50,650 nucleotides of DNA from Peribacillus acanthi (GCF_003073175.1 NZ_QBBX01000025.1:1-50650); one strand, 5' to 3'. Counted from the stretch's first letter, positions 7,374 to 16,561 are shown. Made by a program: numbers and translations. Notes: generated by a model from the letters alone, not told the origin.

Positions 7374-8585
7374 TTAAAAAGTTTGGCCGCTTAATGTCAT
7401 CGTGACTTCTTCCAACTTCCCTTGTCGATAGAATGTAATATTTAATTTGTCTCCAATTTTCTTTTTCACATATAGATGCTTGCGTAGACCAGGAACATCT
7501 TCAATTTTTTCTCCGTCCATTTCAACAATTACATCGAACTCCTGTAATCCTGCCTTTGCAGCTGGAGAGCTTGGATCAACTTGCGTAATGGCAACCCCTT
7601 TTGTTACATCATTAGGAAGTTTTAGTGTGTTTTGACGGTGATATTGGCTTACTTCTTCTACCCCAGCCAAATTAACTCCCATGTATGGACGACGTACTTC
7701 ACCATACTTTTCAAGATCCTCAATAATAGGAATAGCCGAATTGATTGGAATCGATAATCCAATACCTTCTACTGCTGACTGCGCAATTTTCATGGAATTT
7801 ATCCCTACCACTTGACCGTTTAAATTTACCAGCGCTCCTCCACTATTTCCTGGGTTAATCGCTGCATCCGTTTGGATAACTTCAGAATTCCAATCAACCA
7901 CTCCGTCTTGGTTTACATCAATTTCTATTGTTCTTTCAAGACCAGAGATTATTCCTTGTGTAACAGATCCAGAAAATTGTAGGCCTAATGGATTACCAAT
8001 GGCTATTACAGGTTCACCTGGTTTTAAACTATTGGAATTTCCAAACTCTGCAATTGTTTTAACCTTATCGGAATCGACTTCTACGACAGCCAAATCGGTC
8101 CAAACATCGCTTCCTAATAACTTGGCAGGAAGTTTTGTACCATCAGACAATGTCACTTCTAATTCATTGGCTCCATCAATAACGTGGTGATTCGTTACAA
8201 TAAAGGCCTTACCATTGCCTTTTTTGTATACAACACCCGAACCCGTTCCAGCTTCACCGGCCTGTTGTTGCCACATGCTAGATTGCTGAATATTGGTGAT
8301 GCCAACCACTGCATCTCCTGCCTTATCAACAGCTTGTGTCACAGAAGTTGTTACATTAACAGAAACATTCTGTTGAATGCCATTTGTTGTTTTTCCTTCT
8401 TTTTTCTGTTCAATTTGAATATCATTTTCATTAACCGTTTCGATACCAAGACGAGGGAGAGCGATAACGACTATTAAAGCACCAATAATTGCACCTACCA
8501 GTCCTGCAAAAAAAGTTCCTCCACGCCCCTTCTTTTTAGATCTCACATGTTCATAATCTTGATCATAATATCCCAATCTCCTCAT
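7374..8585 (-). CDS. htrC: HtrA-family membrane serine protease HtrC (YyxA)
   Basis: A DegP/HtrA-type envelope quality-control protease of 403 residues. Residues 1-23 are a basic cytoplasmic tail and 24-43 a single membrane anchor. A trypsin-like domain (about 85-290) carries the triad His134 (TNHHVI), Asp164 (TDLAVV) and Ser248 (NPGNSGG). One PDZ domain follows (about 300-395, with the GVAITQVDPSSPAAKAGL pattern). The catalytic domain therefore faces outside. Its position next to the wal operon matches B. subtilis yyxA/htrC. A terminator after walJ separates it from that operon, so it probably has its own promoter between 8586 and 8675. GGAAAGAGAGG lies before the start codon, rather close to it. 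Confidence 0.95.
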   Translation of the reverse strand: MRRLGYYDQDYEHVRSKKKGRGGTFFAGLVGAIIGALIVVIALPRLGIETVNENDIQIEQKKEGKTTNGIQQNVSVNVTTSVTQAVDKAGDAVVGITNIQQSSMWQQQAGEAGTGSGVVYKKGNGKAFIVTNHHVIDGANELEVTLSDGTKLPAKLLGSDVWTDLAVVEVDSDKVKTIAEFGNSNSLKPGEPVIAIGNPLGLQFSGSVTQGIISGLERTIEIDVNQDGVVDWNSEVIQTDAAINPGNSGGALVNLNGQVVGINSMKIAQSAVEGIGLSIPINSAIPIIEDLEKYGEVRRPYMGVNLAGVEEVSQYHRQNTLKLPNDVTKGVAITQVDPSSPAAKAGLQEFDVIVEMDGEKIEDVPGLRKHLYVKKKIGDKLNITFYRQGKLEEVTMTLSGQTF

Positions 8586-8674
8586 TCCTCTCTTTCCTAC
8601 TATATAATGGCTCTATTATTGTTTGTTTTACAGCTTCATAATACTCTGCAATTCTTAAAATTTGCTTAAAAAAT

Positions 8675-8711
8675 AAAAAAGGAACGAGAAAATTATTCTC
8701 ATTCCTTTTTT
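8675..8711 (-). terminator. Terminator of the wal operon
   Basis: A long A/T-flanked stem (AAAAAAGGAACGAGAA with TTCTCATTCCTTTTTT, one mismatch) stands just after the walJ stop and is followed by T residues on the minus strand. It marks the end of walRKHIJ. Confidence 0.85.
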
Positions 8712-8723
8712 AACCATATTTGA

Positions 8724-9518
8724 CTAAACACAAACTAATTCAGTCGGTTTTTTTGGATCTGTGTCAAATAAATCAAAATTTTCCCCTACTCGGATTCCTT
8801 GTGCCTCCAATGTTTGGGCAACTGACATTCGGGCAAGATCCTTCATGTTATTATCAAGACTTAGATGGGCTAAGTAAATGCGTTTCGTCCTGTCCCCAGC
8901 TACTTCACTCATAGCGATGGCTGCATCTTCATTGGAAACATGGCCCACATCGCTTAATATTCGACGTTTAACACTCCATGGATAACGGCCCATACGTAAC
9001 ATTTGAACATCATGATTACTTTCAAATATATACGCATCTGCGTTCGATATGATACCTTTCATCCGATCACTGACATACCCTGTATCTGTGATTTGTACTA
9101 CCTTTTTTCCTTGGTGGTGAAACACATAAAACATCGGCTCTGCAGCATCATGTGATACTCCAAAAGATTCAATATCAAGGTCTCCAAAACTTTGAACTGT
9201 TTCCATATCAAAGACAAATTTTTGATCTGTTGATATTTGTCCAATGCCTGATTCCATGGCTGCCCATGTTTTTTCATTGGCATAGATAGGTAAATTGTAT
9301 TTTCGGGCTAAAATGCCAAGCCCTTTAATATGGTCACTATGCTCATGCGTTACTAAAATAGCAGAAAGCTTGGAAGGGTCTCGGTTGATTTGTTGAAATA
9401 ACAAATCCATTTGCTTTCCACTTAAGCCGGCATCGACTAAAATCGAATGCTCCTCCGTTTCCACATAAAACGCATTTCCTGTACTCCCGCTTGCGAGAAC
9501 ACTAAAATGCAAAGACAT
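8724..9518 (-). CDS. walJ: WalJ (YycJ) metallo-beta-lactamase-fold protein
   Basis: A 264-residue MBL-fold hydrolase. The metal-binding motif THEHSDH is at 57-63 (His58, His60, Asp62, His63), with further ligands in QITDTGYV and the C-terminal LAHLS. YycJ proteins are the conserved last gene of the walRKHIJ operon in Bacilli; nuclease activity and links to DNA repair and cell-division coordination have been proposed. No signal peptide is present, so it is cytoplasmic. Its ATG, preceded by TGGAG, lies six bases downstream of the walI stop, indicating co-transcription. A terminator follows. Confidence 0.95.
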   Translation of the reverse strand: MSLHFSVLASGSTGNAFYVETEEHSILVDAGLSGKQMDLLFQQINRDPSKLSAILVTHEHSDHIKGLGILARKYNLPIYANEKTWAAMESGIGQISTDQKFVFDMETVQSFGDLDIESFGVSHDAAEPMFYVFHHQGKKVVQITDTGYVSDRMKGIISNADAYIFESNHDVQMLRMGRYPWSVKRRILSDVGHVSNEDAAIAMSEVAGDRTKRIYLAHLSLDNNMKDLARMSVAQTLEAQGIRVGENFDLFDTDPKKPTELVCV

Positions 9519-9524
9519 GTTATC

Positions 9525-10316
9525 TCACTCCATTATTTTATCTTCTGTATCAAACTGTATAATTTGACCTTCTAACGCGTTCACGTACATATTTTCTTCA
9601 TCATTGATGACAATTCGCCACGTCGGGGTCAAAACATGTGAAGCTGTCAATTGGACCAGTGTATAATAACCAAGCTCCACCTTAGTAATTTTACTTTTTG
9701 GCTTTAAATATCCTTTTGTAAAAAGGGTTTCAATGGCCTTAATGGCAGGAAGTACTTCTTCTTCCTCATTAAACTCTTCGATATTCTCTAAGAGTGTCTG
9801 CTCATAGGAAGTAACTTCTCTATTCGCATTCATATATAGAACTAGTTTGCCATTCATATTATTATAAAACATTTTATTGTCATAGGTTTGATAGTAGATA
9901 ATGGCATTTGTCGCCTTATCATAATTCCAATACTTATATTGATCGCCACTTAATACCGTATCCTTAACAAAGGAGTCCAAAGCTTCATTATGGGTCCCTT
10001 CTGAAAGTGGGAATGGTTTTTCCAACTTGGCAAAAAGCTTTTGGTTATCGTAAAGTGTGGCTTCTTGATAATTGAGCTTTTTTATATCATCCTCAGTGAA
10101 GTTTTTACTTTTTGAACTTACATAACGTTCCTTCACTGATTCTTTAGGTAAGGCTGTATACTTAATCTCATTTTCACTCAGCCGTTCTTCAAACGAGGAT
10201 TCTGCAACAAGCTCGTACTGATTGGAATTTTTCTTTTCAAAATACTGATAGATAAGAAACAAATCGAGAATTAAAAAAACTAGAATGAATATCGTCTTTG
10301 TTTTATTCCAATCCAC
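9525..10316 (-). CDS. walI: WalI (YycI), WalK regulator
   Basis: WalI is a bitopic membrane protein that works with WalH to modulate the WalK sensor kinase through the membrane segment. The N-terminal VDWNKTKTIFILVFLILDLFL gives one transmembrane helix (about residues 5-24) followed by an extracellular YycI domain of about 235 residues, total 263. The frame is open upstream, but AGGAGGTG six bases before the GTG at 10316 and the family's usual M-D-W start fix it there. It overlaps the end of walH by 14 bases, so translation is probably coupled. Confidence 0.93.
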   Translation of the reverse strand: MDWNKTKTIFILVFLILDLFLIYQYFEKKNSNQYELVAESSFEERLSENEIKYTALPKESVKERYVSSKSKNFTEDDIKKLNYQEATLYDNQKLFAKLEKPFPLSEGTHNEALDSFVKDTVLSGDQYKYWNYDKATNAIIYYQTYDNKMFYNNMNGKLVLYMNANREVTSYEQTLLENIEEFNEEEEVLPAIKAIETLFTKGYLKPKSKITKVELGYYTLVQLTASHVLTPTWRIVINDEENMYVNALEGQIIQFDTEDKIME

Positions 10317-11613
10317 TACGTACACCTCCTCGTTCAGGGAAGATAACCCTAATCCAGGCACCACCATATCGGTAATACCATGCAGGCTCTAAAGAAATGA
10401 TTTTTTGCTCTAATGGATCGCGACTCAGTTTGTAGCCAACTACTAAGTCTTCCAATAAGTTAGGGTCAAAATCCCTCAATGAGGTGACTTCTTCAAATGC
10501 CTCTTTACCTGTTGGTAACACATTTTCCTTTATCTCAGAAGGAAGTGGAAAATCGAGCGAGAAATAGGGACGCGTATACTGGTAGATTTCATCCTTACTC
10601 CATACTTGCACTATTTCAGACATTCCTTCTTCATTAAAGACAGGAAGTCCTTGAAGAAAAAGACGAAATACCGTTTTTTGTTCTGCTTCACTTAATTCCG
10701 CAAAACGATATTGGTCTTCCCAACCTGCATGATCATTTACAAAATCAATGCTCTTCTGAAGCAAATCGTCCGATTGAGGCGGTATATTCTTTCGTTTTGC
10801 TGGATTTACATAGTAAATCATCATGGTATTGTAATACACGTTCATTAAGCTCGAACCGTCCGTATATTCCTCACCTTGTGCAATATAGTCCTGTTTTACA
10901 ATGCTTGGATCGCTAAACAGTGCATCACGAAATTTCTTCGTATCCAAATAAATAGGATAATATTTATACTGAGGAAGTTTAACCATTTCTTTTGGCAGGA
11001 AAAACATTTTACGATCTGACAATTTATAAGACTCATACTTTGGGTAGCGATATGCATACGAATAGAAATCCTTGTTGAAGGTTTCAAGCAAGGAAATGTT
11101 AACACTTGCTCTATATACTTTTCTTTCATCATATGCCACGAAGTAGAGGCTATCCTGACCCTTAATGGTATTTATTACAATCCGGTCGAACTTAAATTCT
11201 GGAAATTCCTTTTCATTGATTCGAATAATATTCTTATAAACTCCTAAAGGAACTTTTCCCGAAAATTTGATTTCTGTGTTTCCTTTACCATGAACAAAAT
11301 TTAAGAAATCCCTGTCCGGTATCGATTGACTGATATCCTTAATGGTGTCTAAATTCCATTTTGATATCTCTAACATCGTCTTTTCAATTTCATTTTCATT
11401 GGATGTTCCATACGTCGTATCATGATGGTATAAAATCTGGGTTGGTCGGATGACACTTTCAAGTTCCTGTTTATTTGAAATTGCGACTTCCATATATTGA
11501 GTTTGCTCGATCTGATCAAGATTAGGTTGGTATGTCCAAATATTCCATGTCAAAAAAACACTCAGCAATACTAAAACAGTAAGAATGACAGATTTGATAC
11601 TTTCTACATTCAT
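10303..11613 (-). CDS. walH: WalH (YycH), WalK regulator
   Basis: WalH has one N-terminal membrane helix (about residues 6-25, SVILTVLVLLSVFLTWNIW) and a large extracellular YycH domain, about 436 residues in all. With WalI it restrains WalK activity in B. subtilis; in some other Firmicutes the pair activates it. The ATG at 11613 overlaps the walK stop as ATGA, with AGAGGA nine bases before it; the in-frame ATG two codons earlier is too close to that Shine-Dalgarno. The gene order R-K-H-I-J is standard. Confidence 0.94.
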   Translation of the reverse strand: MNVESIKSVILTVLVLLSVFLTWNIWTYQPNLDQIEQTQYMEVAISNKQELESVIRPTQILYHHDTTYGTSNENEIEKTMLEISKWNLDTIKDISQSIPDRDFLNFVHGKGNTEIKFSGKVPLGVYKNIIRINEKEFPEFKFDRIVINTIKGQDSLYFVAYDERKVYRASVNISLLETFNKDFYSYAYRYPKYESYKLSDRKMFFLPKEMVKLPQYKYYPIYLDTKKFRDALFSDPSIVKQDYIAQGEEYTDGSSLMNVYYNTMMIYYVNPAKRKNIPPQSDDLLQKSIDFVNDHAGWEDQYRFAELSEAEQKTVFRLFLQGLPVFNEEGMSEIVQVWSKDEIYQYTRPYFSLDFPLPSEIKENVLPTGKEAFEEVTSLRDFDPNLLEDLVVGYKLSRDPLEQKIISLEPAWYYRYGGAWIRVIFPERGGVRSGLE

Positions 11614-13433
11614 GACCATTCATCCTCTTGTTCCTGCTCATACGGTAAAGTGAAATAAATCGTTGTTCCTTTGCCGTCTTCACTTGTTGCCCAGATTTTA
11701 CCGTCATGAGCTAATACCATTTCTTTAGCAATAGCAAGTCCAAGTCCAGTTCCACCTAGATTACGGGAACGTGCCTTATCGACTCGATAGAAACGGTCAA
11801 AGATCTTGTCCAATTTATCTTTAGGAATACCCACACCTTGGTCTGTGATGCTAATTTGCAACATGCTCTCCATCACATTGACCGTGAATGAAATTTGCCC
11901 ACCCTCCGGTGAATATTTCATTGCATTAGAGATGATATTGTATAAAACTTGTGTGATTTTGTCTTCATCAATCTCCACAAACAGAGAATCTTTAGGGATG
12001 TTCCTTTTAAACGTAATGTTTTGTTGCTTCGTCATCTCAAATCTATCAATGATATGGTTAAAAAAGACACTAAAGTTTACCCAATCCTTTGATAGTCGAT
12101 AATCCTTGCTATCTAGTTTGGAAAGTTGTAGTAAGTCATTAACAAGACGAATCATTCGTTCCGTTTCGTTTTGTGTCACGCTTAAAAAATTCGGTGCAAT
12201 ATTTTCATCCTTCCATGCCCCTTCAACTAACGCTTCCAAATAACTTCTCATCGTCGTTAGTGGTGTCCGCAGCTCATGTGAAACATTGGCAACAAACTCT
12301 CTTCTTTCCTCATCAATTTTTTCCTGCTCGGTGATATCATGTAGCACCGTAATTAGTCCATTAACGAAGCCTGTTTCTTTTTGGATGACTGAAAAATTCG
12401 CCCTTAATATATATGGTTCATTTTTCGTGCTGTAGTCTAGAATCACTGATTCCTGTTCATTCAATAAATCTTCAAACGTATATTCATCCTCTAAGCCAAG
12501 CAAGTTTACGATTGGCTGTGAAAGGACCGTTTCACGTGAAACATTCAACATCTGTGCTGCTGGCTCATTAATCAGTATGACCCTACCTCTTCGATCCGTA
12601 GATATCACTCCATCCGTCATATAAGATAGAACGGAAGAAAGCTTGCGCCTCTCTCCTTCAGTAGATGCCTGTGCATCTTGAAGTTTCTTAGTCAGATTAT
12701 TGAAAGTAATGGCTAACTGACCTATTTCATCATAACCATAGACCTTTACTTTTCTAGAAAAATTGCCTTTTGCTAATGCTAGTGCTTGACGTCTCATATC
12801 AGACATAGGACGAGTGATGGTCTGTGCCAATAGAATCCCTAAAATGGCTGTAATTCCAAGAGCAATTGCAGTCCCAGAAGCGAAGATATTATTGATTTCT
12901 CTCATCTGTTTAAATACATTCTCGATCTTTGCATTGAGGTAAATAGCTCCTATTACTTCACCTTTTGATTCAATCGGTGAGGAAAGAACCCAAATCCTGT
13001 TTTTTGTTTTCGGATTCACTAATACTCTGCTTGATTCAGATCCAACCACTAACGTACGTTTAATCAGACGTTCGGTCGTCCTTTTACCAACAATTCCTTG
13101 ATTATCAATGTCCGAGGTTCCGATGATTCGCCTGCGCGTGTCAATCACACGAACCTCAGTAATATCAACAGCTGAAAAATCCAGCAGTATTGAACGTATG
13201 TCTTCCTCTAAAGTAGGAGAATCGTCATCACGTTCTTTCACCATTTCCTCTTCAATATTGTATTCGAGAAGGTTCACACGTTCGCTTAGGGATTTTTGAA
13301 AGTTATCAATTAGACGATCCTCTAATTGATCAACAAAGTATACGCCAATGATTTGCATGGCTACCAATATAAGCAATACATAAATCAGTACAAACTTAAG
13401 ATGAATGGAACGAAAAAAACCCACTTTTTTCAT
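11610..13433 (-). CDS. walK: Sensor histidine kinase WalK (YycG)
   Basis: The essential cell-wall-homeostasis kinase, 607 residues. Transmembrane helix 1 is at about 13-32, an extracytoplasmic PAS/Cache-like domain at 33-180, and helix 2 at 184-206. HAMP spans about 207-255, and a cytoplasmic PAS 262-370. The H-box is VSHELRTP with phospho-acceptor His386, and the ATPase domain has Asn503 (N box), DQGVG 531-535 and GGTGLGLA 560-567. It is thought to sense peptidoglycan hydrolysis products or division and to phosphorylate WalR. The ATG at 13433 has CAGGAG before it and is just after the walR stop. A parS-like site lies inside the gene at 12528-12543. Confidence 0.98.
   Translation of the reverse strand: MKKVGFFRSIHLKFVLIYVLLILVAMQIIGVYFVDQLEDRLIDNFQKSLSERVNLLEYNIEEEMVKERDDDSPTLEEDIRSILLDFSAVDITEVRVIDTRRRIIGTSDIDNQGIVGKRTTERLIKRTLVVGSESSRVLVNPKTKNRIWVLSSPIESKGEVIGAIYLNAKIENVFKQMREINNIFASGTAIALGITAILGILLAQTITRPMSDMRRQALALAKGNFSRKVKVYGYDEIGQLAITFNNLTKKLQDAQASTEGERRKLSSVLSYMTDGVISTDRRGRVILINEPAAQMLNVSRETVLSQPIVNLLGLEDEYTFEDLLNEQESVILDYSTKNEPYILRANFSVIQKETGFVNGLITVLHDITEQEKIDEERREFVANVSHELRTPLTTMRSYLEALVEGAWKDENIAPNFLSVTQNETERMIRLVNDLLQLSKLDSKDYRLSKDWVNFSVFFNHIIDRFEMTKQQNITFKRNIPKDSLFVEIDEDKITQVLYNIISNAMKYSPEGGQISFTVNVMESMLQISITDQGVGIPKDKLDKIFDRFYRVDKARSRNLGGTGLGLAIAKEMVLAHDGKIWATSEDGKGTTIYFTLPYEQEQEDEWS
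12528..12543. other. parS-like site within walK
   Basis: CGTTTCACGTGAAACA differs at the first base only from the canonical TGTTTCACGTGAAACA bound by Spo0J/ParB. It lies in the walK coding sequence, about 17 kb from the perfect parS in spo0J. Confidence 0.8.
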
Positions 13434-13437
13434 TTAC

Positions 13438-14148
13438 TTACTCCTGCTCTGGGTTGCGAAGGTAGTAGCCTACCCCTCTTCTTGTCACAATCCAACCTGG
13501 GTGACTAGGATTGTCCTCTATTTTTTCACGCAATCTTCTTACCGTTACATCAACGGTACGGACGTCACCGTAATAATCGTAACCCCAAACGGTTTGAAGT
13601 AAATGCTCACGAGTCATTACTTGCCCAATATGTTTAGCTAGATAATGTAGTAATTCAAATTCACGATGAGTCAATTCAATGGTTTCACCACGCTTTGATA
13701 CTACATAGGCATCTGGATGAATAGTTAATGACCCAATCGTGATTTCCCTTGTTTCCTCTTCTTCTTGGCTGGAATTCACAATGGCCTGTTGACGTCGCAA
13801 GTTCGCTTTTACACGGGCAATCAATTCTCTTGTACTAAAAGGCTTAGTCACATAATCATCCGCACCTAGCTCGAGACCAAGAACTTTATCAATCTCAGAA
13901 TCCTTTGCAGTCAACATAATAATTGGGATTTCATACTTTTTACGGACCTCACGACATACTTCCATGCCATCCCTTTGTGGCAACATGATATCCAATAAGA
14001 TTAAATCTGGTTTTAACTCTTCAACCATTTCAAGTGCTTCATTGCCATCGTAGGCACAATGAACATCAAAACCCTCTTTTTTTAGATTAAATTGCAGTAT
14101 ATCTGCAATTGGCTTTTCATCATCTACTACTAGAATTTTTTTATCCAT
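13438..14148 (-). CDS. walR: Response regulator WalR (YycF)
   Basis: An OmpR/PhoB-family regulator of 236 residues. The receiver domain (1-118) has the acidic pair Asp9-Asp10, phospho-acceptor Asp53 (LLDIMLP), Thr80 and Lys102; Thr101, the residue reported to be phosphorylated by PrkC in B. subtilis, is present. A winged-helix DNA-binding domain follows (about 133-232, ending in the RRGVGYYL motif). It controls cell wall hydrolase genes through direct TGTWAH repeats. AAAGGAG stands eight bases before the ATG. It is the first gene of the five-gene wal operon. Secure assignment. Confidence 0.98.
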   Translation of the reverse strand: MDKKILVVDDEKPIADILQFNLKKEGFDVHCAYDGNEALEMVEELKPDLILLDIMLPQRDGMEVCREVRKKYEIPIIMLTAKDSEIDKVLGLELGADDYVTKPFSTRELIARVKANLRRQQAIVNSSQEEEETREITIGSLTIHPDAYVVSKRGETIELTHREFELLHYLAKHIGQVMTREHLLQTVWGYDYYGDVRTVDVTVRRLREKIEDNPSHPGWIVTRRGVGYYLRNPEQE

Positions 14149-14337
14149 ACATTCGACTCCTTTAAATTCAGTTTACTCTCATCTAAATAGAACATTCATA
14201 AAAATCGTATATCAAAGGATGACTCTAATAAAAAAATATCTATGTACCCACTATTACTTTAACATGATATACATAGTAATTCATCTTTTTGAATAGTCCA
14301 GGTACATAACGTGTTAATTACCCCTCTATTTTAAAAA

Positions 14338-14363
14338 AGTCCCCGGAGTTTAATCCGAGGACT
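14338..14363 (-). terminator. Terminator after the M23 endopeptidase gene
   Basis: A stem AGTCCCCGGA / TCCGAGGACT (one mismatch) with a 6-base loop is followed by six T residues on the minus strand. It separates the M23 gene from the wal operon, which needs its own promoter in 14149-14335; no clear -35/-10 pair was found there. Confidence 0.85.
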
Positions 14364-14369
14364 GTATTG

Positions 14370-15812
14370 CTATCTATTCAAGTATGACAATGGATTTACA
14401 TGTTGGCCATTTTTTAGTACCTCAAAATGAAGGTGAACACCTGTGGAATTGCCTGTAGATCCCATGACACCAATTTTCGTTCCACTTTCTACTACATCTC
14501 CAACATTTACATCGATACTAGATAGATGAGCGTAATGAGTTACCATACCGTTATTATGATTAATTTCTATTTTATTTCCATATCCGCCATCTCTTCCAGC
14601 AAAGATTACAACACCATTATCAGCTGCTTTAATTGTGCGGTTGGTTGGACGAGCAATATCGATACCTTTATGCATTTTTCCCCAACGATGTCCCATTTTA
14701 CTGGAGATGTATCCCCCAACAGCGGGCCATGAAAATTTTCCGCTGCCACGAGAAGGGATCACCTTGGTTCCTTTAATAATAATTTGAGGTACCGCATCTT
14801 GAATTACCTTTTCAGACAATACACTTTGAGCAGAAGGCTTTCCGTTTATCTCCCTAATAGAAAGATAAACTGCTTTTTGACCATTTTTTCCTTCTTGTTT
14901 CGTCTTTGTCTCACCTTTAGGTAATTGAGAATCTTCTATAACTTGTTTTTCAAATGGAATAGGTTGCTCACGTAATACTTCTTTTTCAACAACCACTTCT
15001 ACCAAAGGTTTAGTAATCGTGACATTAAGATTCATTCCAGCTTTAATCATGGAATCTTCTGTTAATCCTGGGTTTAAAGCCAGTATAGTTTTCATATCCA
15101 GCTTATGGGCACTAGCAATACTGCTTAGTACATCGCCTTCTTTTACTTCATACTTTTTTTCTTCAAGAGTGCCTTTATTAATTAAGGTTAAAGCCTTTTG
15201 GACATCCAAAATATTTTCTGGATTCACAAAGGTTTCCTTTATATCTGTCAGTTTAGTAAATCTAACATCTGAAACTCTCGAACCTGGTTCTTCTAAAGGT
15301 GAAACGGTCACCGCCTGTTTCTTCCGTTCCTCTGCTACTGCCAACTCTTGCCCTGTCACGTACTGTAATTGTAGCGCTTTTAATGCTTGATTAGCAGACA
15401 ATTTATCTTCTACATAAGCCACTGGATTCCCATCTACTGTAATCGCATAAGCTTTGGCATCGACAGTCATATCTTTATCCAAACGGTCTAGTACTTTTTT
15501 GCTTTGATGGTTCGGCTCAAACACATTTTCCTCGATAAGAGAAATATCTCGATCAGCGCCAAAATCCATGTGAGGATACTGCTTCTTAGCCTCTTCAATT
15601 TTATTCTGTAAAAGCGTTTCATACGCCTTCGTATCTGATAATCTTCCAATATATTCATCTTTTAAATATACATGATAAATAGTCTCTATATCTTTATCTT
15701 CCTTCGCAAATCCATGATGGAACGTCATGGAAGATAACGCAAACGTCAAAGCCGCAGCCTTAATGAAGACCTGCTTTGCACTCTTCCCCATCATCTTATC
15801 TCTTTTAAACAA
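14370..15812 (-). CDS. LysM-G5-M23 cell wall endopeptidase
   Basis: A secreted peptidoglycan hydrolase of 480 residues. A signal-peptide or anchor segment (about 12-37, basic then hydrophobic, ending near HGFAKE) leads to a novel N-terminal region (40-215). A LysM is at about 220-264 and a G5-like domain at about 268-348. A C-terminal M23 metallopeptidase carries HKGID (381-385) and HLHF (460-463). M23 enzymes cut peptide crosslinks. It lies directly upstream of walR, and WalR-box-like sequences occur before it, so it could belong to the WalR regulon. I chose a TTG start at 15812 because GGGGGAAG precedes it; the ATG at 15794 is an alternative but has no spaced ribosome site. Confidence 0.9.
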   Translation of the reverse strand: MFKRDKMMGKSAKQVFIKAAALTFALSSMTFHHGFAKEDKDIETIYHVYLKDEYIGRLSDTKAYETLLQNKIEEAKKQYPHMDFGADRDISLIEENVFEPNHQSKKVLDRLDKDMTVDAKAYAITVDGNPVAYVEDKLSANQALKALQLQYVTGQELAVAEERKKQAVTVSPLEEPGSRVSDVRFTKLTDIKETFVNPENILDVQKALTLINKGTLEEKKYEVKEGDVLSSIASAHKLDMKTILALNPGLTEDSMIKAGMNLNVTITKPLVEVVVEKEVLREQPIPFEKQVIEDSQLPKGETKTKQEGKNGQKAVYLSIREINGKPSAQSVLSEKVIQDAVPQIIIKGTKVIPSRGSGKFSWPAVGGYISSKMGHRWGKMHKGIDIARPTNRTIKAADNGVVIFAGRDGGYGNKIEINHNNGMVTHYAHLSSIDVNVGDVVESGTKIGVMGSTGNSTGVHLHFEVLKNGQHVNPLSYLNR

Positions 15813-15953
15813 AATTACTTCCCCCTATACTATACTTCGCCCTTCTCTTTGGAAGGGTTTATCTCTATGTATTTAGGTCGTAGATTTCACTGTTTTTAAT
15901 AACCTCTACTAATTTAACATAGAAAAAAAACATGTGGGGGAACGTAGTCAATT

Positions 15954-15991
15954 TGTAACACAACTGTATAATTGATGTCATTTATATTACA
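15954..15991. promoter_or_regulatory. Candidate WalR boxes upstream of the M23 gene
   Basis: TGTAAC-n5-TGTATA (15954-15970, plus strand) has one mismatch from the WalR consensus TGTWAH-n5-TGTWAH. On the minus strand TGTAAT-n5-TGACAT (15991-15975) is a weaker match. Both lie about 150 bases before the M23 gene start. Confidence 0.35.
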
Positions 15992-16040
15992 GGTAAAAAG
16001 ACTCATATCATGAAAAAAATACCAGATAACTACAAAACAA

Positions 16041-16065
16041 AAAACACTGATATCATCAGTGTTTT
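16041..16065 (-). terminator. Terminator of the tRNA operon
   Basis: A perfect 11-bp stem (AAAACACTGAT with ATCAGTGTTTT) with a 3-base loop is followed on the minus strand by TTTGTTTTG. It lies six bases after the 3' end of tRNA-Phe and ends the tRNA operon. Confidence 0.9.
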
Positions 16066-16071
16066 GAAGGA

Positions 16072-16144
16072 TGGCTCGGGACGGAATCGAACCGCCGACA
16101 CAAGGATTTTCAGTCCTTTGCTCTACCGACTGAGCTACCGAGCC
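16072..16144 (-). tRNA. trnF: tRNA-Phe (GAA)
   Basis: A 73-nucleotide cloverleaf: acceptor GGCTCGG/CCGAGCC with discriminator A, D arm GCTC-AGTCGGTA-GAGC, anticodon loop CTGAAAA giving GAA, and TTCGATT in the T loop. The 3' CCA is not encoded. It is the last tRNA of the Lys-Glu-Asp-Phe operon, the same set as B. subtilis trnY downstream of purA. Confidence 0.97.
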
Positions 16145-16263
16145 ATATAATAATATTTCGCCGCTACATTTGATTAGCCTATCCTTTGTCCCCAACTCAG
16201 GAAGTTTCCCAAGCAGCAGCTCGTTGGGTACAACTCGTAGAATATTCATGGATGTGATGCTCG

Positions 16264-16294
16264 TTGCTCTACCGACTGAGCTACCGAGCCATAT
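16264..16294 (-). pseudogene. Duplicated 5' half of tRNA-Phe
   Basis: The 31 bases here are identical to 16118-16148 of tRNA-Phe and its leader: the 5' acceptor strand, D arm and the flanking ATAT. The anticodon, T arm and 3' acceptor are absent, and the sequence after the D arm (16149-16263) is unrelated. It is a broken partial tandem duplication in the spacer between tRNA-Asp and tRNA-Phe. Confidence 0.85.
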
Positions 16295-16317
16295 TAACAT
16301 TCTGTAATAAATATAAA

Positions 16318-16393
16318 TGGCGGTCCCGACGGGAATCGAACCCGCGATCTCCTGCGTGACAGGCAGGCATGTTAACCGCTACACCACGGGACC
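16318..16393 (-). tRNA. trnD: tRNA-Asp (GTC)
   Basis: A 76-nucleotide tRNA with acceptor GGTCCCG/CGGGACC, discriminator G and an encoded CCA. The anticodon loop CTGTCAC gives GTC. The T loop is TTCGATT. It is third in the tRNA operon. Confidence 0.97.
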
Positions 16394-16415
16394 AGAATAA
16401 ATGAAATGTATTAGG

Positions 16416-16467
16416 ATAAATAACGAGCAAGGAAGCCGTCCTTGCCAGCCGCTTGCTCATTATTTAT
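16416..16467. repeat. Hairpin element between tRNA-Asp and tRNA-Glu
   Basis: Two 17-base arms (16416-16432 and 16451-16467) match at 15 positions as inverted repeats, enclosing a second short inverted repeat (AAGGA/TCCTT). It lies in the tRNA spacer with no T run, so it is more likely an RNA-processing structure or a small inserted element than a terminator. Confidence 0.5.
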
Positions 16468-16476
16468 ATGTGCCGA

Positions 16477-16548
16477 TGACCCGTACGGGATTCGAACCCG
16501 TGTTACCGCCGTGAAAGGGCGGTGTCTTAACCGCTTGACCAACGGGCC
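16477..16548 (-). tRNA. trnE: tRNA-Glu (TTC)
   Basis: A 72-nucleotide tRNA with acceptor GGCCCGT/ACGGGTC and discriminator A; the CCA is not encoded. The anticodon loop CTTTCAC gives TTC. The T loop is TTCGAAT. It is second in the operon. In Bacillus this charged tRNA also feeds tetrapyrrole synthesis. Confidence 0.97.
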
Positions 16549-16561
16549 ATGAATAATAAAC

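Noticed and set aside
15019-15390. Open frame antisense to the M23 gene
   Set aside because: Composition mirrors the hydrolase codons; no start signal.
15914-16300. Open frame of 128 codons on the minus strand
   Set aside because: It runs through tRNA-Phe and its duplicate, has no ribosome site, and is explained by the RNA genes.
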